Part shown: piece after piece, positions 63,936 to 64,000 of the stretch | Layout of the letters: each line of letters begins with the position of its first letter | How positions within the stretch are numbered: position 1 is the first letter of the stretch | NCBI RefSeq assembly: GCF_900215205.1 | Contig: NZ_OBDY01000017.1 | Coordinates: 69,381 to 133,380 of the forward strand | Direction: 5' to 3' | DNA length: 64,000 bases | From: Paractinoplanes atraurantiacus | GTDB lineage: Bacteria; Actinomycetota; Actinomycetes; Mycobacteriales; Micromonosporaceae | Notes under the pieces: generated by a model | Told to the model about the DNA's origin: nothing | The model's input: only the letters and a program-made list of their open reading frames with translations | The model's database searches: none | Program-made: the position numbers and the translations under genes

Positions 63936-64000
63936 ATGCTCATCCATGCGCTCCTGGCTCTCACGCTCGCCGTGCCCACGTTCGTCGAGCAGCAGCAGAA
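63936..64000 (+). CDS. Start of a secreted or membrane protein, cut by the window end
   Basis: ATG 63936 follows GGAGG seven bases upstream (63926-63931 GGAGGC). Twenty-one codons are visible, beginning MLIHALLALTLAVPTFVEQQ, which looks like a short signal peptide. Divergent from the TetR gene and behind its operators, so likely its regulated target. Function cannot be judged. Confidence 0.6.
   Translation, partial: MLIHALLALTLAVPTFVEQQQ

Overview
The window is high-GC DNA whose gene order and gene content (bldD, mihF, septum-formation lipoprotein, quinone-type pyrD, type II aroQ, infC with a rare start codon, degenerate priA) point to a sporulating actinobacterium. I infer the Actinoplanes/Micromonospora branch from synteny and protein style, not from a database search. 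Most of it is conserved housekeeping backbone, densely packed with ATGA/GTGA start-stop overlaps, broken by a few accessory insertions.

Layout: 1-5.1 kb holds a truncated repeat-rich membrane protein, two small membrane proteins and alaS. 5.1-7.6 kb holds ruvX, mltG and aroE. 7.7-10.4 kb is accessory: a secreted low-complexity protein, an ECF sigma factor with a membrane partner, then about 0.9 kb of a roughly 47-bp repeat array. 10.4-18.7 kb is the shikimate/translation block aroC-aroK-aroB-aroQ-efp-nusB, interrupted between aroK and aroB by a two-gene minus-strand cassette: a ribbon-helix-helix/Clp-N-like protein followed by a NACHT NTPase with leucine-rich repeats. bldD (c-di-GMP-responsive developmental regulator) is divergent from the pyrimidine operon pyrR-pyrB-pyrC-carA-carB-pyrD-bioA, followed by pyrF (19.1-30.5 kb), with a PyrR-binding RNA element in the leader. 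30.7-34.5 kb is mihF-gmk-rpoZ-coaBC-metK. 34.5-36.2 kb is non-coding, with a terminator, a perfect 26-bp inverted repeat and a pyrimidine-rich repeat field. A SMI1/KNR4-like protein, priA, an epimerase-cytochrome P450 pair, and def-fmt-rsmB follow.

44.6-51 kb carries a septum-formation-type lipoprotein, rpe, a response regulator with a variant GGDEF domain, and an FMN-riboswitch-controlled riboflavin operon ribD-ribE-ribBA-ribH. 51-56 kb has two small secreted paralogues, a polar amino-acid ABC transporter, hisE-hisG and a small PH-like membrane protein. 56-64 kb has infC-rpmI-rplT (leader attenuator, infC starting at ATC), a SpoU-family RNA methyltransferase, a zinc alcohol dehydrogenase, pheS-pheT, and a TetR regulator divergent from a gene cut by the window end, with two operator repeats between them.

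The genes feed common pools: shikimate, pyrimidine, riboflavin/FMN, CoA, SAM and histidine precursors plus translation factors. The best candidates for an undescribed system are the Clp-N/NACHT-LRR cassette inside the aro operon and the 47-bp repeat array just upstream of aroC. No tRNA, rRNA, CRISPR array or transposase was recognised.
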